24,160 nt of DNA from Spirochaetota bacterium (GTDB taxonomy: Bacteria; Spirochaetota; Leptospiria; Turneriellales; Turneriellaceae). A model generated the notes under the pieces. It saw only the letters and a list, made by a program, of their open reading frames with translations. It made no database searches and was not told where the DNA came from. The DNA lies in assembly GCA_963205035.1 (NCBI GenBank), contig CAUJII010000139.1, positions 1 to 24,160 of the forward strand, read 5' to 3'. Numbering within the stretch: the stretch's first letter is position 1; every line of letters begins with the position of its first letter. The position numbers and the translations under genes are program-made. Shown here piece after piece: positions 22,066-24,160 of the stretch.

Positions 22066-24160
22066 AGTTGCCCCTTCGCAGAGAGCGTGAAGTTGAAAGG
22101 CTCTCCCGGCAGCGCGCCCGAGAAGCTCGGCGTTGCAAAGTAGATCTCATTCGTCAAGTTGCGAAAGTTCGCTTGCAGTTGCAAGTGCGGCAGGCGGTAA
22201 AAGAGCACGGCGTCTAAGACGACATACCCCGGCACCTCTTTGAGGTTCGCCGCATCGACGTAAATCCCCGATTTTGCGGAAGGGCCGCCGCCGAAACCTA
22301 AGCCCTTGAGAAAGCCCGATTGCATTTCGTACGTTACCCAAAAGTTCGCCGTATAATCGGGAACGTATTGCGGCTTCTTACCGTTAGCGTCGATTCCTGA
22401 AATTTTTTCATAGGTATCAATCTTTGCCTTGTAGTAGGCGCCGCTTAAGGTAAGCCATAACCCTGTCAGGGGATTTCCTGCCACGTCGACTTCGATACCG
22501 TCGGTGAGGCGTTTGCCAACGGGGCTCGAAACACCGGTGGCGTCAGTCACGTAGTAGTTTTCGCGTGTGGTGCGGAAGACAGCGAGGTTGGTATAGAGCT
22601 TGCCGTCGAAGAATTGGAGTTTATTCCCGACTTCGATTTGCGAAGAGCTTTCCGGATCTTTTGAAAGTGCAGCAGATTCTGTCTGGATGCTCATGAATTT
22701 ACCCGCAGAATAACCGCCATAGAAAGAGACGCTCTTCCAAGGTTGGAGTACCGCACCCGCCTGCCAACTTAAAAGGTCTTTCACCGTGTCGATGGTACGT
22801 TGTACTTTTGTCAACCCTTGCCAACCGTCGTCTTTCATCTCGGAGTGGTCCAATCGCACGCCGCCACGCAGTTTCAAATAGTTAGTCACCGCCACCTGCT
22901 CTTGCGCATAGAGGCTCGCGGTTTGGTTGGTCAGAAGGCGGTCAAACCCTGGGCGCGGCGCATAGTCTTTCGCGCTGCGCTCTGGCGCATAAGGATTCAT
23001 GAGGTTCGTGATATCCGGCAAATTGTAATCGGTGCGCCATGTCTTTACGCGGTAGTATTGCGCTTCGACACCCAAGAGGAGGGTGTGCGCGAGAGAGTAC
23101 GTATCAAACTTTGCAACCGCTTCGCTTTGAACTAAGAAGTCTTGTGACTTGTCGTCTTGCTCGCGCGCGCTACGGCTCACCATCTTGGTATTTGTCGCAT
23201 CGACTGCACCGCCCGCGTTCCGCATAAGATAGAGGTCGCGGTTGTCATAGATGACGGCGTTGCGCCATTTAAGCTTGGGGGAGAAATACGCCTCGTGCGA
23301 TACGGCGATGCGGTGGATTTGTTGCTCGGCTTTGTTGAACGGAGAGTAATACGTATTCGACGAGCTGACGGAAAGGAGCTTATTGTCCGCGCCAAAAAGA
23401 ATACCGTAGTTGTCGGGGCGCGCCTTGATGTACCGGTAATCGTAATCGACAGTGACCGAATGCTTCTCGTTAATCTTCCAAGTAAAGGTGGGTAAGAATT
23501 CGCCGATGGTACGGTAAAGCCCCCGGTAACCGTCGGTATGATAGTACGATGCGTTGAGACGCGCGGGCAAGTCGGCTGTTCCCAAAGGGCCGCCGATATC
23601 TAAAACACCCCGGTAAGTCCCCCAGTAGCCACCCATCATTTCAAACGAACCACCCAGCTTGCTCATCGGCGGCTTCGTCGTAATGTTGACAATCCCACCC
23701 GGTTCTGACCGACCGTAAATCGCCGAACCCGGCCCCTTCAAGACTTCCACCGATTCGACGTCGGTATTTGTGCGCATGTAACCGTTCCACGTATTACCGT
23801 CGGGAAGACCGTTCCGCATAAAACGCATGTTGAGCCCGCGCAGCATGAAGCTATCAGAAAAACCGTAGCCGCCCGCGAGCGTCGTCGTGAGACCGCTTAC
23901 GTTTTTAGCCATCTGGTTCATGTCGACCGATTGTTGCTCTTCGATAATCTCTTTGGGAATGACTGCGATAGACGCTGGTGTGTCGTGGATTGGGATATCT
24001 GTCTTCGACCCCATGACGCGCGAATTGGCCTGCACGACGACTTCGTCGAGTTCGGCGACGCGTTCGGGTTCTGAAGCGGGCATTCCGATGGGTTTTCCTG
24101 TTTCGGCGGGTGCTGTAGCGGCCGCTTTTTCGGTTTTCGGGGCAGGTTTCTTGGGTGCCT
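22062..24160 (-). CDS. TonB-dependent siderophore receptor (5' end outside window)
   Basis: At least 698 residues are encoded; the frame stays open to the window edge, so the signal peptide is not seen. Just inside is a Lys/Pro/Ala-rich spacer (APKKPAPKTEKAAATAPA), then a TonB-box-like DEVVVQA. The plug has THE typical siderophore-receptor landmarks IPIHDTPASIAVIPKEIIEEQ, FMLRGLNMRFMRNGLPDG, VESVEVLKGPGSAIYGRSEPGG and IVNITTKPP. The barrel has the strand pattern SFYGGYSAGKF, IEVGNKLQFFDGKLYTNLAVFR and the terminal FRNLTNEIYFA, but ends in GQL and not phenylalanine. It imports ferric siderophores across the outer membrane using TonB/ExbBD energy. It overlaps DUF4198 by four bases and is first in the iron-uptake-type operon. 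Confidence 0.92.
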   Translation of the reverse strand, partial: APKKPAPKTEKAAATAPAETGKPIGMPASEPERVAELDEVVVQANSRVMGSKTDIPIHDTPASIAVIPKEIIEEQQSVDMNQMAKNVSGLTTTLAGGYGFSDSFMLRGLNMRFMRNGLPDGNTWNGYMRTNTDVESVEVLKGPGSAIYGRSEPGGIVNITTKPPMSKLGGSFEMMGGYWGTYRGVLDIGGPLGTADLPARLNASYYHTDGYRGLYRTIGEFLPTFTWKINEKHSVTVDYDYRYIKARPDNYGILFGADNKLLSVSSSNTYYSPFNKAEQQIHRIAVSHEAYFSPKLKWRNAVIYDNRDLYLMRNAGGAVDATNTKMVSRSAREQDDKSQDFLVQSEAVAKFDTYSLAHTLLLGVEAQYYRVKTWRTDYNLPDITNLMNPYAPERSAKDYAPRPGFDRLLTNQTASLYAQEQVAVTNYLKLRGGVRLDHSEMKDDGWQGLTKVQRTIDTVKDLLSWQAGAVLQPWKSVSFYGGYSAGKFMSIQTESAALSKDPESSSQIEVGNKLQFFDGKLYTNLAVFRTTRENYYVTDATGVSSPVGKRLTDGIEVDVAGNPLTGLWLTLSGAYYKAKIDTYEKISGIDANGKKPQYVPDYTANFWVTYEMQSGFLKGLGFGGGPSAKSGIYVDAANLKEVPGYVVLDAVLFYRLPHLQLQANFRNLTNEIYFATPSFSGALPGEPFNFTLSAKGQL

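Overview
The window comes from a Gram-negative bacterium of about 50% GC. It encodes an outer-membrane TonB-dependent receptor, a second outer-membrane barrel, two AsmA-like envelope proteins and MurG. A spirochaete of the Leptospira/Turneriella/Leptonema group is my best guess from the gene mix (PhaR-type N-terminal domain protein, secreted orphans, AsmA-like proteins), but this is a low-confidence impression and not something the sequence proves. There are no rRNA or tRNA genes, no transposase and no CRISPR array.

Layout. Positions 1-3408 (+) hold a tight run: a PhaR-type DNA-binding-domain protein, a membrane-anchored SH3 protein, trpA, and a YegS/diacylglycerol-kinase-like lipid kinase that overlaps trpA by one base. 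Positions 3426-6047 hold a small secreted protein (-) divergent from a large outer-membrane barrel (+), a small coiled-coil membrane protein, and a decayed copy of the end of the barrel gene. Positions 6048-7909 (-) hold a DUF1993-type protein and a radical SAM enzyme with unusual cysteine spacing. Positions 8023-13127 (+) are a five-gene envelope operon: two zinc-ribbon/DUF4178 proteins, a small membrane protein, a half-length DUF350 membrane protein and an AsmA-like protein. It ends at an 11-unit tandem repeat (13134-13338) whose last unit supplies the stop codon of the convergent gene. Positions 13333-18531 (-) hold a large secreted orphan, murG, an HD-domain protein that resembles the body of a CCA-adding enzyme without its catalytic head, a zinc-ribbon methyltransferase and a small two-helix membrane protein. 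Positions 18547-24160 (-) hold a second AsmA-like protein and an iron-uptake-type cluster (PepSY membrane protein, DUF4198 periplasmic protein, TonB-dependent siderophore receptor that runs off the window).

The most unusual material is non-coding. A 200-bp multi-helix foldback element lies at 20242-20441. A 35-bp dispersed repeat occurs near both ends of the window, at 72-106 and, inverted, at 21295-21329, where an extra half copy makes a perfect 18-bp inverted repeat. A near-perfect 36-bp palindrome lies at 18175-18210. The tandem array at 13134-13338 has a possible solitary unit at 6598. The best candidate for an under-described protein system is the DUF4178/DUF350/AsmA operon, which resembles known DUF4178-DUF350 neighbourhoods but has no polyamine synthase or PspA gene in view.
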